Notes: generated by a model not told the origin, from the letters alone. A stretch of 64,000 nt of DNA from DATKUC01 sp964577375 (GCA_964577375.1 CAZNYW010000005.1:39807-103806), one strand, 5' to 3'. Positions 17,577 through 27,835 are shown, counted from the first letter of the stretch. Made by a program: numbers and translations.

Positions 17577-18785
17577 ATGGTGGAATCACAGCATATGGAA
17601 GGAACATTCCAACACATCCTCGATCACCTGCCGCTGTATGAGCAGCAGATCGGCGATCTCATGGAGATCATCCTCGCGAACCTTGTGATGATATCCGAGA
17701 TCCCCTCCCCCACCTTCGAGGAGGAACGGCGGATGGAGTTCCTCCTGGAGCGGTTCAGCGAATATCAGCTTCAGAACACGTCGACGGACGAGGTCGGCAA
17801 CGCGCTCGGCATCCTGCCGGGAACCGACGGGGAGCGCAACATCCTGGTGGTCGCCCACATGGATACCGCCTTCTCCGAGAAGATCGACCACACCATCACC
17901 GTGCAGCCGGACTACGTCCTGGGAGCCGGCATCGGGGACAACAGCCTCGGCGTCGCTGCGGTCGCCACACTGCCTCTTGTTCTGCAGCAGCTCGGGCTGG
18001 AGCTGCGCTCCAACCTGGTGCTCATGGGCTCCTCACGCAGCCTCGGCAAAGGCAACATCGAGGGCATCCGTTTCTTCTTGAACAACAAGGAGCTCTTGAT
18101 CTCATCCGGCGTCTGCCTGGAAGGAGTGCGGCTCGGCAGGCTCTCCTACTCTTCGCTGGGTGTCATCCGGGGCGAGATCAACTGCCGGGTGCCGGAGGAA
18201 TACGACTGGTCGCGGTTCGGCGCAAGCGGCGCAATCGTCAATATAAACGATGTAATCAACAGAATCGTCGAGATCCCGATTCCCCGCCGCCCCCGGACAA
18301 CGGTCGTCTTCAACTCGGTGCAGGCCGGGTCCTCCTCCAATGCCATTCCCACGCAGGGCAACCTTCACTTCGAGGTCCGCAGTGAATCCGGTGAGATGGT
18401 CAAGCTGCTCGGCGACCGGATAGCCGACATCACCGCGGAGGTCTCCTCGCAGAGCGGCGCCGAAGTGTGGGTGAACGTGTTTGCCCACAGGGACCCGGGA
18501 GGCATCGCCTTTGCGCACCCGCTTGCCTCCCGCACGCGCGAGATCATGAAGGCGCTAAACGTCAATCCGCGCATCTCGCCGAGCACCTCCGAGCTCTCGG
18601 CTTTTATCGACCGCAGGATCCCGGCGGTCACCATAGGGATTACCGACGGCGAGCACACGGGCGAGGAGAACGAGCGAATCGAGATACTGCCGATCGCCAA
18701 GGGAATGGCGCAGCTCGTCGGACTCATCCTCGCCATGGACCAAGGATACTGTGATGATGAACCTGGACAATTGGCTGAAGACTAA
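17577..18785 (+). CDS. M20-family peptidase-like protein lacking the catalytic glutamates
   Basis: About 402 residues with the M20/M42 di-zinc fold. The first ligand motif AHMDT and the bridging aspartate in GAGIGDNSLG are present, and a CLEG motif follows. Where active members have the EE pair (EEGxG), this protein reads SSRSLGKGN, so the general base is missing. It may be a non-catalytic binding protein or use altered chemistry. The start is uncertain: the ATG at 17577 is 15 bases after the predicted transcript start; the ATG at 17595 has a weak GGTGGAA upstream. Its 3' end overlaps the gpgS start. Confidence 0.75.
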   Translation: MVESQHMEGTFQHILDHLPLYEQQIGDLMEIILANLVMISEIPSPTFEEERRMEFLLERFSEYQLQNTSTDEVGNALGILPGTDGERNILVVAHMDTAFSEKIDHTITVQPDYVLGAGIGDNSLGVAAVATLPLVLQQLGLELRSNLVLMGSSRSLGKGNIEGIRFFLNNKELLISSGVCLEGVRLGRLSYSSLGVIRGEINCRVPEEYDWSRFGASGAIVNINDVINRIVEIPIPRRPRTTVVFNSVQAGSSSNAIPTQGNLHFEVRSESGEMVKLLGDRIADITAEVSSQSGAEVWVNVFAHRDPGGIAFAHPLASRTREIMKALNVNPRISPSTSELSAFIDRRIPAVTIGITDGEHTGEENERIEILPIAKGMAQLVGLILAMDQGYCDDEPGQLAED

Positions 18786-19755
18786 CACCTTTCACCATTC
18801 GCAGTTCCGCGACCTCCGGGCGCTCGTGGAGGCGAAGGAGAAGCAGGGTCTCACCATCTCGCTCTGCATCCCGACCCTCAACGAGGAAAGAACGATCGGC
18901 AAAGAGGTGGTGATTTTCAAGTCCGAGCTCATGCACCGCTACCCGCTGCTCGATGAGATTGCGATAATCGATTCCGGTTCCACCGACAGAACGCTCGAAG
19001 TTGCCAGCTCTTTCGGTGCGGAGGTGTTCCTTGCCTCCGACATCCTGCCGCATCTCGACGAAAAGCGCGGAAAGGGTGAAAACCTCTGGAAGGCGATCTA
19101 CCAGCTCAACGGCGATATCATCGTCTACATAGATGCGGACATAAAGAACATACACCCGCGGTTCGTCTACGGCCTTGTGGCGCCCCTCATCTCCCGCTCG
19201 GAGGTCATGTATGCCAAGGCCTTTTACGACCGGCCGCTCGCCTTCTCGCAGGGAGTGCGCCCCTCAGGCGGCGGCCGCGTTACCGAGATCCTCATCCGGC
19301 CGCTTTTTTCACTCTTCTTCCCGGAGCTGACAGCGATCATTCAGCCGCTCTCTGGTGAATACGCCGTCCGGCGGGAGGTGCTCGAATCCATACCCTTTCC
19401 TATCGGGTACGGCGTGGAGACCTCGCACCTCATCGACGTCTACCAGCGCTGGGGGATGCGCGCCTTTGCACAGACCGACCTCGACCAGCGCGTTCACCGC
19501 AACCAGGAGACGCGAAGCCTCGGCAAGATGTCGTTTGGAATTCTGCAGACCTTCCTGAGCCGCATACAGTCACTGGGAATAGTGCCGGATCTGCCGTCGC
19601 TCAGCACTATGCTCCGCCAGTTTCAGGTACACGACCAGGTATTCGAAACCGTCGAATTCAAAATTGTCGAGGAAGAACGGCCCCCGATGAATACGGTCCC
19701 CGAATACCGTGAAAAACGCCGAGCGCTCGCGGAGACCGACGAACCCGCTCAATAG
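18754..19755 (+). CDS. gpgS: Glucosyl-3-phosphoglycerate synthase-like glycosyltransferase (GT81)
   Basis: A 333-residue GT-A enzyme. It has CIPTLNEERTIGKEV at the N-terminus, IDSGSTDRTLEVA for nucleotide binding, the metal motif YIDADI near residue 130 and the acceptor loop RPSGGGRVTE. These match GpgS, which joins glucose from a nucleotide sugar to 3-phosphoglycerate, the first step to glucosylglycerate, a compatible solute. The phosphatase is not adjacent. The start is the first ATG after AAGGA; a GTG three bases earlier is possible. It overlaps the M20-like gene by about 30 bases, so translation is coupled. Confidence 0.85.
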   Translation: MMNLDNWLKTNTFHHSQFRDLRALVEAKEKQGLTISLCIPTLNEERTIGKEVVIFKSELMHRYPLLDEIAIIDSGSTDRTLEVASSFGAEVFLASDILPHLDEKRGKGENLWKAIYQLNGDIIVYIDADIKNIHPRFVYGLVAPLISRSEVMYAKAFYDRPLAFSQGVRPSGGGRVTEILIRPLFSLFFPELTAIIQPLSGEYAVRREVLESIPFPIGYGVETSHLIDVYQRWGMRAFAQTDLDQRVHRNQETRSLGKMSFGILQTFLSRIQSLGIVPDLPSLSTMLRQFQVHDQVFETVEFKIVEEERPPMNTVPEYREKRRALAETDEPAQ

Positions 19756-19809
19756 ACAGTAGGCGCCGGACTCCCGCCCTCCATATCTTCAATAACAGGA
19801 CGAGCTTTT

Positions 19810-20673
19810 ATGGACAAGCCACTGGTAAAATTCGAAAACGTCAGCTTCTTCTATCCACGAATCGATGAGCCGGAAGATGCGGCCTCGGCAGCAGCGGCGA
19901 TCGCGCAGCCGGCCGAGGTTACCTCCGTATTCCAGCATCTCACCCTCACGGTGCCTGGCGGCGTGGTCTCGCTTGTGGGGCAGAACGGTATCGGGAAGAC
20001 CACATTCCTGCTGCTCGCAGGCGCGCGGATCTTCCCCGCCGAAGGCCGCATCGAGCTCGCGGGGCATGACACGACCGAGTTCCGCGAGGCGCGCGAAAGC
20101 GATACTGCCGAACAGGAGCGAAACAGGCTGGTATCCTTCGTATACCAGAACATGGAGTTCGAAACCGAGCAATCGATAGGCGAGCTGATGGGCTACATCT
20201 TCGAGACCGGCGGCCGGCAGCAGACAGACGGCTCGCTCCTTGAGGATCTTCGAAAGGTGCTCGAGCTTGATACCTTCATCGACAAGAAACTGCAGGCGCT
20301 CAGCAAGGGACAGATGCAGCGGGCCATCATCGCCTTCAGTCTTCTCTACGGATCACGCGTGATCATGATGGATGAGCCGGTCTTCGCACTCGAGGAGCCG
20401 CAGAAGGAGCGTGTTTTCGAGTACCTGATGGACTATTCTTCCCGTCACGGCACAGCCATCTACTACTCCGCCCACAACCTCGAGCTCACCCGCCGTTACT
20501 CGAGCCACATGCTGCTCTTTCGAAAAGGCGGCACCGTGCTCGCCGGCCCGACCGGGGAGCTTTTCACGCGCGACACGCTGGAGGAGGCCTACCAGGTTCC
20601 GATGGACGCCCTCTACCGTCGTGACCGTCTCTACCGCGAAATGCTGACCAGTCTCAGCCGGCGCGGGAAGTAG
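19810..20673 (+). CDS. ABC transporter ATP-binding protein, no permease nearby
   Basis: A 287-residue ABC ATPase. It has Walker A GQNGIGKTTF, a signature variant ALSKGQMQR (LSKGQ instead of LSGGQ), Walker B VIMMDEP and the H-loop SAHNLE. An insertion rich in Ala/Glu precedes Walker A (about residues 18-40). No membrane subunit lies beside it, so the partner is encoded elsewhere or it serves a non-transport role. It follows gpgS by 54 bases and converges with the MFS-HEAT gene three bases away. Substrate unknown. Confidence 0.85.
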   Translation: MDKPLVKFENVSFFYPRIDEPEDAASAAAAIAQPAEVTSVFQHLTLTVPGGVVSLVGQNGIGKTTFLLLAGARIFPAEGRIELAGHDTTEFREARESDTAEQERNRLVSFVYQNMEFETEQSIGELMGYIFETGGRQQTDGSLLEDLRKVLELDTFIDKKLQALSKGQMQRAIIAFSLLYGSRVIMMDEPVFALEEPQKERVFEYLMDYSSRHGTAIYYSAHNLELTRRYSSHMLLFRKGGTVLAGPTGELFTRDTLEEAYQVPMDALYRRDRLYREMLTSLSRRGK

Positions 20674-20676
20674 CGG

Positions 20677-22941
20677 TCAGGGCGCGAGGTGCTGATGCGG
20701 CGGGACCGCCTCGTTGACCAGGCGGTAGACGAGCAGGGCCCCGATGAGGAAGAGGAATCGCTCGAAGCGGTTCAGACGCGCATCGGCAAGGGCGCGCGTC
20801 AGCACATCGTTCGGCACATCCGGTATCAGATCGGAATCGAGATGCGCGGCCACGGATGAAAGCGCCTCTGCAGCGCTCTCCTTGTCCTCCGGAATCCCGA
20901 AGAGAGCCTTCCTGAGCGAGACCACCGGAGCCTCGTCTCCCAGCGCTTTCATACCGTCCACCAGCATTGAAACCGCATCCTCCATCCTGTCGAGAAACCG
21001 CCGGTAGTGCGGATAGAACCAGTCCTCGATACCGATCAGGCCCGCGATCGCAAAGATGATCTCGTCGCGGACATAGGGAGCGCTCTCTTCCTTGCGCAGA
21101 ACGTCGAGCAGAAGCGTGACCGAAGGCCGGTGCCCGAACCGTTTCAGCGCCTCAGCGCCGTGGATGATTATGAAGGGATTGCGCGTAACCCGCATGAGCA
21201 GCCCGATGCGCGGAATGCTCTGACGGTCGTCGAGCCGTGCCAGCGCAACCATCGCGCGCGCCACCAGCGTGTAATCCTCCGAGGAGAGCGCTTCACGCAG
21301 TGCAGGGATCCCCTCGGTCAGCTGCCACTTTCCGACTATGCGTGCGGCCATGTAGGCGGTTGTGAACTCGTGCTGCTGGAGGTGGCTGATGAGCTCCTGA
21401 CCGATGCGACGCTCGAGCGGCGAGTTCCGCTGTATCCGGCCCTCGCGCGGAAGCTGTTCCAGCGCCCGGATCGTCTCGCTGCGGATCACGTAGCTCGGCG
21501 AGGAGAGCCGGGAAAGCAGGTCCTCCGCCGGATAACCCGAATGAGCCTCGGCTATCTCCTGAATTACCTGCTGCTCCTCCCCGATGCTTTCGGTCCGCTC
21601 GAGCCGGTTGAGCAGATTGATCGCGCGAAGGTCGCGGAGCGAGAACATTACCCCGAGGGCGCCGGAGACGGTGGTCGATCCGAGCCGCTTGAGACCTCCC
21701 ATCGCCAGCACCGTCACCACAAGAATCGCGATGAGCAGGCCGAAGAAGATGCGAAAGGCCGAAACGATATCGAGTCCGCCGACCGCCTGCAGCAGCTCGA
21801 GAAGCAGCCCGCCAGAGTAGGATCCGATTGCGCCCCCGAGCCCCATGGTGACGAAATAGAGGATCCCCAGGTTGAGCTGCTCCTCCGGCCTTATCATCCC
21901 GTAGAAGTAAACCTGAGATGCATTTTCACCGCCGGTCGAGCCAAAAGAGGTAAGGAAAAATAGCGCCGCAAGCCCCGCAAGCACGGCGGTGGATGCGCCG
22001 GCAGGTGAAAGCACGGCGGGGACCATGCTGAGGCCGAAGACAATGGAGAAGATGACGTACAGAGGCTTGGCGCCGAGCCGGTCCATCAGCTGGCGCATCA
22101 CGATTCCCATGAAGATCGCGCCGAGGTTCCCGATGACCGTGAGAAGCATGGCGAGGTTGTCCGGCGTACGGTATACCTCCTTCGCGTAGACCACGAGGAA
22201 CGAGCGCATCATGCCGGTCACAAAACAGTAGGTGGCGAACACCACTATGTACCGCCGGTAATTGCTCTGCCTGACCGTCTCGGCCACCGCGCGCCAGAAG
22301 CTCGCGTGTGCGCCCTCCTGTATCCCCGGCGGTTCCGGAAGCCGGAGCAGAAAGCTCGAGCCTGCAAGCCCGAGCAGCGTCCCCGAACCAATGAGCAGCG
22401 CGTAGCGGGCAAGCGGCACCTCGCCGTTGAGAAGCAGCGCGATGCCGACTCCCGAGAGGATGCTCGCCGCATTCACTATGATCTGGAACCGCGAGAGATA
22501 GATTCCGCGATCGCGCCCCGCCGACAGCTCGCCGACGATCGGACTCTGCCCCACCAGGCCCACACCGCGGAATATTTGAAATCCGAGAATACTGAAAAGT
22601 ATTATCGCCGATATCGCGACAGGGTGAAGGTGCCCGACGAGAAAAGGCGTCACCGCAAGCGGGATCACCAGGATGTACCGGAGAATCCACCCGGCGGCGA
22701 AAAGCCGTACCAAGCCGAACCGGGGAACCAGCTGCTTACCCGCGAGCAGGAAAAAGAACGAGATGTAGGGAAACGACGAGATCAGCCCGATGAATGAGGG
22801 CGTTGCTCCCAGGCGCAGAACGTAGAGGGTGATGATATTCCCGGATAGAAGCAGGAACGAGAAGGCATTGAGCGCACCGTAAGCGCTGAAGTTGCGGCGA
22901 CCTGCGATTTTCTGTGGAAGGGTATAACGCCCACCGGTCAT
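20677..22941 (-). CDS. MFS transporter fused to a C-terminal HEAT-repeat domain
   Basis: A 754-residue protein. Residues 1 to about 430 form a twelve-helix major facilitator. From about 440 to 720 the sequence is soluble and helical with HEAT/PBS-lyase-like repeats (YVIRSETIRALEQL, YTLVARAMVALARL, PFIIIHGAEALKRFG, APYVRDEIIFAIAGL). A hydrophobic segment closes the protein. The cytoplasmic helical solenoid may recruit a partner or sense cargo. It lies 31 bases after the ATP-grasp gene and is the last gene of the kamA operon. The fusion is unusual and its substrate unknown. Confidence 0.85.
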   Translation of the reverse strand: MTGGRYTLPQKIAGRRNFSAYGALNAFSFLLLSGNIITLYVLRLGATPSFIGLISSFPYISFFFLLAGKQLVPRFGLVRLFAAGWILRYILVIPLAVTPFLVGHLHPVAISAIILFSILGFQIFRGVGLVGQSPIVGELSAGRDRGIYLSRFQIIVNAASILSGVGIALLLNGEVPLARYALLIGSGTLLGLAGSSFLLRLPEPPGIQEGAHASFWRAVAETVRQSNYRRYIVVFATYCFVTGMMRSFLVVYAKEVYRTPDNLAMLLTVIGNLGAIFMGIVMRQLMDRLGAKPLYVIFSIVFGLSMVPAVLSPAGASTAVLAGLAALFFLTSFGSTGGENASQVYFYGMIRPEEQLNLGILYFVTMGLGGAIGSYSGGLLLELLQAVGGLDIVSAFRIFFGLLIAILVVTVLAMGGLKRLGSTTVSGALGVMFSLRDLRAINLLNRLERTESIGEEQQVIQEIAEAHSGYPAEDLLSRLSSPSYVIRSETIRALEQLPREGRIQRNSPLERRIGQELISHLQQHEFTTAYMAARIVGKWQLTEGIPALREALSSEDYTLVARAMVALARLDDRQSIPRIGLLMRVTRNPFIIIHGAEALKRFGHRPSVTLLLDVLRKEESAPYVRDEIIFAIAGLIGIEDWFYPHYRRFLDRMEDAVSMLVDGMKALGDEAPVVSLRKALFGIPEDKESAAEALSSVAAHLDSDLIPDVPNDVLTRALADARLNRFERFLFLIGALLVYRLVNEAVPPHQHLAP

Positions 22942-22972
22942 CGGAACATACTACCGCTCGCGCGACCGCGCC

Positions 22973-23947
22973 TCAAGCGTACCGTTGCAGAGCCTCCTCG
23001 ATCACGATGCCTATCAGCTGCACATAGTCGATACCCTGATATCGGCACAGCATCGGGAGGTCGGAATGCTCCGGATGGAGGCCGGGAAGCGGGTTGACCT
23101 CGACGAAGCAGGGGGTGCCGCCGCCGTCGAAACGGACGTCGACCCGGCTCACGTCGCGGCAGCCGAGCGCGCGGTAGGAATCGAGGGCAACACGCTCCGC
23201 TGCCCGTGCTTCGGCGTCGGCTCCCGGCCGGTAATTCATCCGCTCTTCGGACTCTTCCTTGTTGAGATAGCCGTAGATCTCGCCCTGATCGCGAGCTTCG
23301 AAGATGACCTCCATCGAGCCGAGGACCCGGGCGCCGCTGCCGTTTCCGGCGATTCCGACGGTGAACTCGCGCCCCGGCAGGTAGGTCTCGACCAGCACCG
23401 GCTGCCTGTAGAGCGAAAGTAGCCGCGCGCAGACTGCCGCGAGTTCCCCGGAGGAATCGATGCGTGAGCGTCCGTCGATACCCTTTCCGGTCCCCTCGCA
23501 GGCCGGCTTCGCGAAAAGCGGCAGCGGCAGGTCGACGCCGGCAGCATCGCCCGCCTCATTCACGACCGCAAAACCAGCGGTGGGAATCCCTGCCTCCCTG
23601 ACGATGAGCTTGGCAGTTCCCTTGTGCAGCGTTGCCGCGAGGACCATCGGATCGGACATGGCGTAGGGAATGTCGTGAGCGTCCAGGAGCGAAGGGACCT
23701 GCGATTCCCGCGCCGAGCCCCGCAAACCCTCGCAGATGTTGAAGACCAGATCCCACCGGTCGCCTGCAGCGAGCCTCCGCGTCAGCGCGCGGATGTTGCC
23801 GATCCGGTCCGTAGCATGGCCGTGCGCTTCGATTGCCTGCTGAAGCGCATCGATGGTCGACTCACGGTCGAACTCGGCAGTCTCTTCGAGCGAGAATCCC
23901 TCGGCCAGGTAGTCTGCCCGCAGGTCATAGGTCATTCCGATCTTCAT
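22973..23947 (-). CDS. D-Ala-D-Ala ligase-like ATP-grasp enzyme
   Basis: A 324-residue ATP-grasp ligase. Family features: VFNICEGLRGSARESQVPSLL (N-terminal substrate domain), PLFAKPACEGTGKGI (ATP-contacting lysine loop), FTVGIAG, and the metal site FVEVNPLPGLHPEHSDLP. It is close to D-alanine-D-alanine ligases, but the operon with lysine 2,3-aminomutase makes another amino-acid substrate, for instance beta-lysine, worth considering. It starts 15 bases after kamA with a weak ribosome-binding site, so it is probably translated by reinitiation or coupling. Confidence 0.8.
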   Translation of the reverse strand: MKIGMTYDLRADYLAEGFSLEETAEFDRESTIDALQQAIEAHGHATDRIGNIRALTRRLAAGDRWDLVFNICEGLRGSARESQVPSLLDAHDIPYAMSDPMVLAATLHKGTAKLIVREAGIPTAGFAVVNEAGDAAGVDLPLPLFAKPACEGTGKGIDGRSRIDSSGELAAVCARLLSLYRQPVLVETYLPGREFTVGIAGNGSGARVLGSMEVIFEARDQGEIYGYLNKEESEERMNYRPGADAEARAAERVALDSYRALGCRDVSRVDVRFDGGGTPCFVEVNPLPGLHPEHSDLPMLCRYQGIDYVQLIGIVIEEALQRYA

Positions 23948-23962
23948 TGGTGCCGTTCCGAC

Positions 23963-25390
<1,428 letters not shown>

Positions 25391-25472
25391 CCCGCCCCCT
25401 CAAGCACTGAACACCGTGGCAATCTTACTACACGATGCAAAGCACAAACCTCATTGCGTAGAATTGATTTCT

Positions 25473-25501
25473 CATTTACACCGCTTTTGTATAGTTGTCA
25501 A
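25473..25501 (-). promoter_or_regulatory. Candidate promoter of the kamA operon
   Basis: On the minus strand, a perfect TTGACA, 17 bases, then TAAATG, a weak -10. The predicted leader is about 75 bases. Confidence 0.5.
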
Positions 25502-25539
25502 GAGTGGACAGCAGTTCCCACCAGTGGTCAATCAAGGAA

Positions 25540-26313
25540 TTACGGGGAACAACTCCGCACCCGTGGAGTAGCAGGAACCGCGATCCTCGCAGGTACCCCC
25601 TCGCCGTCTTCCGGCGCTGCCCGGGGAAGCAAAAGCGGACGGCGGCCCGAGGCATCACGCGCCGCCGCGCACAGCACGAGGGCATCCAGGAGATCATCGA
25701 TTCCCGCTTCGCTTCGCGGAATTGCCCGCGCCGACTTCTCGACCGCCGGCTCGATACCGGGCAGCAGACGTCCGAGGAGGGCGAATCGGGCCGCAGCCCC
25801 GGCAGGTTTCCGCTTCGGCGGAAAAAGCTCGTTCTCCGCCGCAAAGGCACGGAAGCAGATTTCCGGGTGGCTTTCGAAGAGGGTGGCCTTCAGGTCGGGG
25901 TCCGCACGCATCATCCGGTCGAGCCGGCGAATCTTCGGGACGATGTTCCAGGCCTGGACCGAAAGGGCGCGTCCGCACGCCTTCCGGTTTCGGTCGCAGG
26001 CAGCGTCGTAGGAGTCGGCGTAGACCGCGGCGCGGACCGGGACGGGAAAAACGCTCGAAGAGGGACCTCCGAGACGGATGAGTAGCCGGCGTGCCTCCCG
26101 GTCGCAGGCCCTTTCGGCAAAGCCGGAGGAGACCGATCCGGCGCCGGCGAGGCCCATCGGCATGTCGATGAAGGAGAGAGAGGCCGAGAGGAGCAGCTCC
26201 CGCAGCCCGGCCACGTCATCGATCGGGATGATTCCGAGCTCGACCGAAACATCCGCGCCGATGCGGGCGCAGGCCCACCCGCCGCGGCATCCGTCCACGC
26301 CTGCAAAGAAACT
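25540..26313 (-). CDS. DUF429 domain protein (RNase H-like fold)
   Basis: A 257-residue protein. The opening GVDGCRGGWACARIGAD and IDMPMGLAG, and the C-terminal DDLLDALVLCAAA, match the DUF429 family, predicted RNase H-like nucleases. Acidic residues in these three motifs would form the active site. Cellular role unknown. The ATG at 26313 is chosen because the domain starts directly after it; the reading frame extends further but without conserved features. It is divergent from the DUF1820 gene. Confidence 0.8.
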   Translation of the reverse strand, partial: SFFAGVDGCRGGWACARIGADVSVELGIIPIDDVAGLRELLLSASLSFIDMPMGLAGAGSVSSGFAERACDREARRLLIRLGGPSSSVFPVPVRAAVYADSYDAACDRNRKACGRALSVQAWNIVPKIRRLDRMMRADPDLKATLFESHPEICFRAFAAENELFPPKRKPAGAAARFALLGRLLPGIEPAVEKSARAIPRSEAGIDDLLDALVLCAAARDASGRRPLLLPRAAPEDGEGVPARIAVPATPRVRSCSP

Positions 26314-26395
26314 CATATCAACAATCTTCGGGCCACCGGCGGAATTGTACAAGGCCGGGGAAAACAGTACATTCAGCACGCGCTAGGAGGTCGCT

Positions 26396-26719
26396 GTGTC
26401 CGTTTACAAGGTCCATTTCACCTGGAAGAACAAGGAGATTGTGCTGAAGGCGAAAAGCCTGGACCTGACCCATCCCTACTTTGTGTCGATCCGGGATATC
26501 GATCTGCCGACGGGAACCAAAATCATCATCGATCCGACCGAGGACGAGGTCCGGAAGACCTTCGGAAGGGCGGACCACCTGATGATTCCGTTTCAGACAG
26601 TTTCGCTGATCGAGGAATTGAGCGAGGAGAGGGAACAGAGGGGCGAAAAGATCCGCCCCTTTACCCTGGTAGAGGGAAAGAACGAAGACGAGGATCCCGG
26701 CGACGAGGATCCCGAGTAG
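26396..26719 (+). CDS. DUF1820 family protein
   Basis: A 107-residue protein. YKVHFTWKNKEIVLKAKSLD, IRDIDL and DPTEDEVRKTFGRADHLMIPFQTVSLIEEL fit the DUF1820 family as I recall it. The C-terminus is acidic and probably disordered. The start is a GTG after TAGGAGG. No function is known. It converges with the corrinoid-protein gene, ten bases away. Confidence 0.8.
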   Translation: MSVYKVHFTWKNKEIVLKAKSLDLTHPYFVSIRDIDLPTGTKIIIDPTEDEVRKTFGRADHLMIPFQTVSLIEELSEEREQRGEKIRPFTLVEGKNEDEDPGDEDPE

Positions 26720-26729
26720 GCCGAGATGG

Positions 26730-27368
26730 TCAGGCCGCGCCGACGATTGAGAGGGCTCGATCCGCGGCCGAAGCGGCGTCGGGCTCGTAAAAATCCGCCC
26801 CGATGCTCCTGCAGAAGGATTCGGTGACCGGTGCCCCGCCGACCATGATCTTGACCGACGCCCGGATCCCACTTTCGGCCACCTTCTGAACCACGTTCTT
26901 CATCTCGGTCATGGTAGTAGTGAGCAGGGCCGAGCAGCAGATGATCTGCACATTGTGCTCTTTTGCCGCCGCGACGAACCTGTCCGCTGCCACATCGGTG
27001 CCGAGATCGATCACCTCGATGCCCTTGCCCTCGAGCATCATCTTGACCAGATTCTTCCCGATGTCGTGCAGATCCCCTTTGACCGTGCCGATAACCGCCC
27101 GGCCCCGCGCCTGGACACCCTCTTTCACAAGCAGAGGCCGAAGCAGCGCGATACCCGCGTTCATTGCGCGTGCGGCAATCAGCACCTCCGGCACGTAGAT
27201 CTCGTTGTTTTTGAACTTGACGCCTATGATGCTCATACCCGCCATGAGCCCGTCTTCCAGAATTTCACGCGCGCTCATCTTTTCGTCGATCGCCTGCTGC
27301 ACGAGTGTCTTCACCTCGGGCGCCTTTCCCTTCTGAAGCATTTCCGATATCTGCTGCAACAACGCCAT
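26730..27368 (-). CDS. Cobalamin (corrinoid)-binding protein of the MtaC/MetH-like type
   Basis: A 212-residue cytoplasmic protein. The N-terminal helical cap (residues 1-85) precedes a Rossmann B12 domain with the base-off motif GDLHDIGKNLVKMML (D-x-H-x-x-G, His about residue 107), the SALLTTT stretch and GGAPVTESF. Such proteins carry methyl groups from a substrate methyltransferase to a corrinoid:acceptor methyltransferase. No methyltransferase or reactivator gene is nearby, so its partners are elsewhere. The ribosome-binding site is GGAGGG. Confidence 0.88.
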   Translation of the reverse strand: MALLQQISEMLQKGKAPEVKTLVQQAIDEKMSAREILEDGLMAGMSIIGVKFKNNEIYVPEVLIAARAMNAGIALLRPLLVKEGVQARGRAVIGTVKGDLHDIGKNLVKMMLEGKGIEVIDLGTDVAADRFVAAAKEHNVQIICCSALLTTTMTEMKNVVQKVAESGIRASVKIMVGGAPVTESFCRSIGADFYEPDAASAADRALSIVGAA

Positions 27369-27486
27369 AGCCCTACCCTCCGGTTCACTCTATCACAGGC
27401 AATGGTGCTGTGCATCTCCTGCAGAAAGCCGCCGTTGTTCTTCACTTTGATGCGGTTGCCGGCAGAAAAAAAACCGGGGAAACCAG

Positions 27487-27515
27487 TTGACCTTTCCGAC
27501 AATTGCAATTAGGTT
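27487..27515 (+). promoter_or_regulatory. Candidate promoter of the leucine leader and leuA
   Basis: TTGACC, 17 bases, then TAGGTT. The predicted start near 27522 is about six bases before the leader-peptide ATG. A second TTGACA at 27514 has no clear -10. Confidence 0.45.
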
Positions 27516-27527
27516 GACAACTGACAT

Positions 27528-27656
27528 ATGAACAGTACCGAAGTGATCCGAACTTCCAATCTCCGCGGACTTCTCCTCAGCCTACTCGCTCTACTTCTGA
27601 GCTCGTCTCGTGCGGCGGGGAATTCCCGGATGGACTTCCGGATGCGCTCCTACTGA
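27528..27656 (+). CDS. leuL: Leucine-rich leader peptide of leuA
   Basis: A 42-codon reading frame between the promoter and a strong terminator upstream of leuA. Codons 12-24 contain nine leucines (LRGLLLSLLALLL), including two CTA codons. This is the classic design of a transcription-attenuation leader: ribosomes slow at leucine codons when charged tRNA-Leu is scarce. The stop lies in a small hairpin (CTCCT/AGGAG) with a flanking GACTTCC/GGAAGTC pairing just before the terminator. The start has no ribosome-binding site, and a GTG at 27543 would also include the leucine run. Confidence 0.65.
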   Translation: MNSTEVIRTSNLRGLLLSLLALLLSSSRAAGNSRMDFRMRSY

Positions 27657-27675
27657 TCAGGAGTTGGAAGTCGAG

Positions 27676-27721
27676 AAGGCCCGCTGCAGAGCATGCTCTG
27701 AAGCGGGCCTTTTTGTTTTTC
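27676..27721 (+). terminator. Attenuator terminator upstream of leuA
   Basis: AAGGCCCGCT pairs with AGCGGGCCTT, and CAGAGC-AT-GCTCTG continues inside: a 16-pair stem with one mismatch, followed by T5-G-T5. It lies between the leucine-rich leader and leuA, so it must be read through for leuA expression. Confidence 0.85.
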
Positions 27722-27835
27722 CGGACAATGCAAATCCGGAATCCGGCTCCGCTGTCCGCTGCGTCGCAGTGGATCGATATCGTAACGTGAATGCCGTCGG
27801 TGGCCGCGACGGCGCCAGATTGTGAGGAGGTTTCA

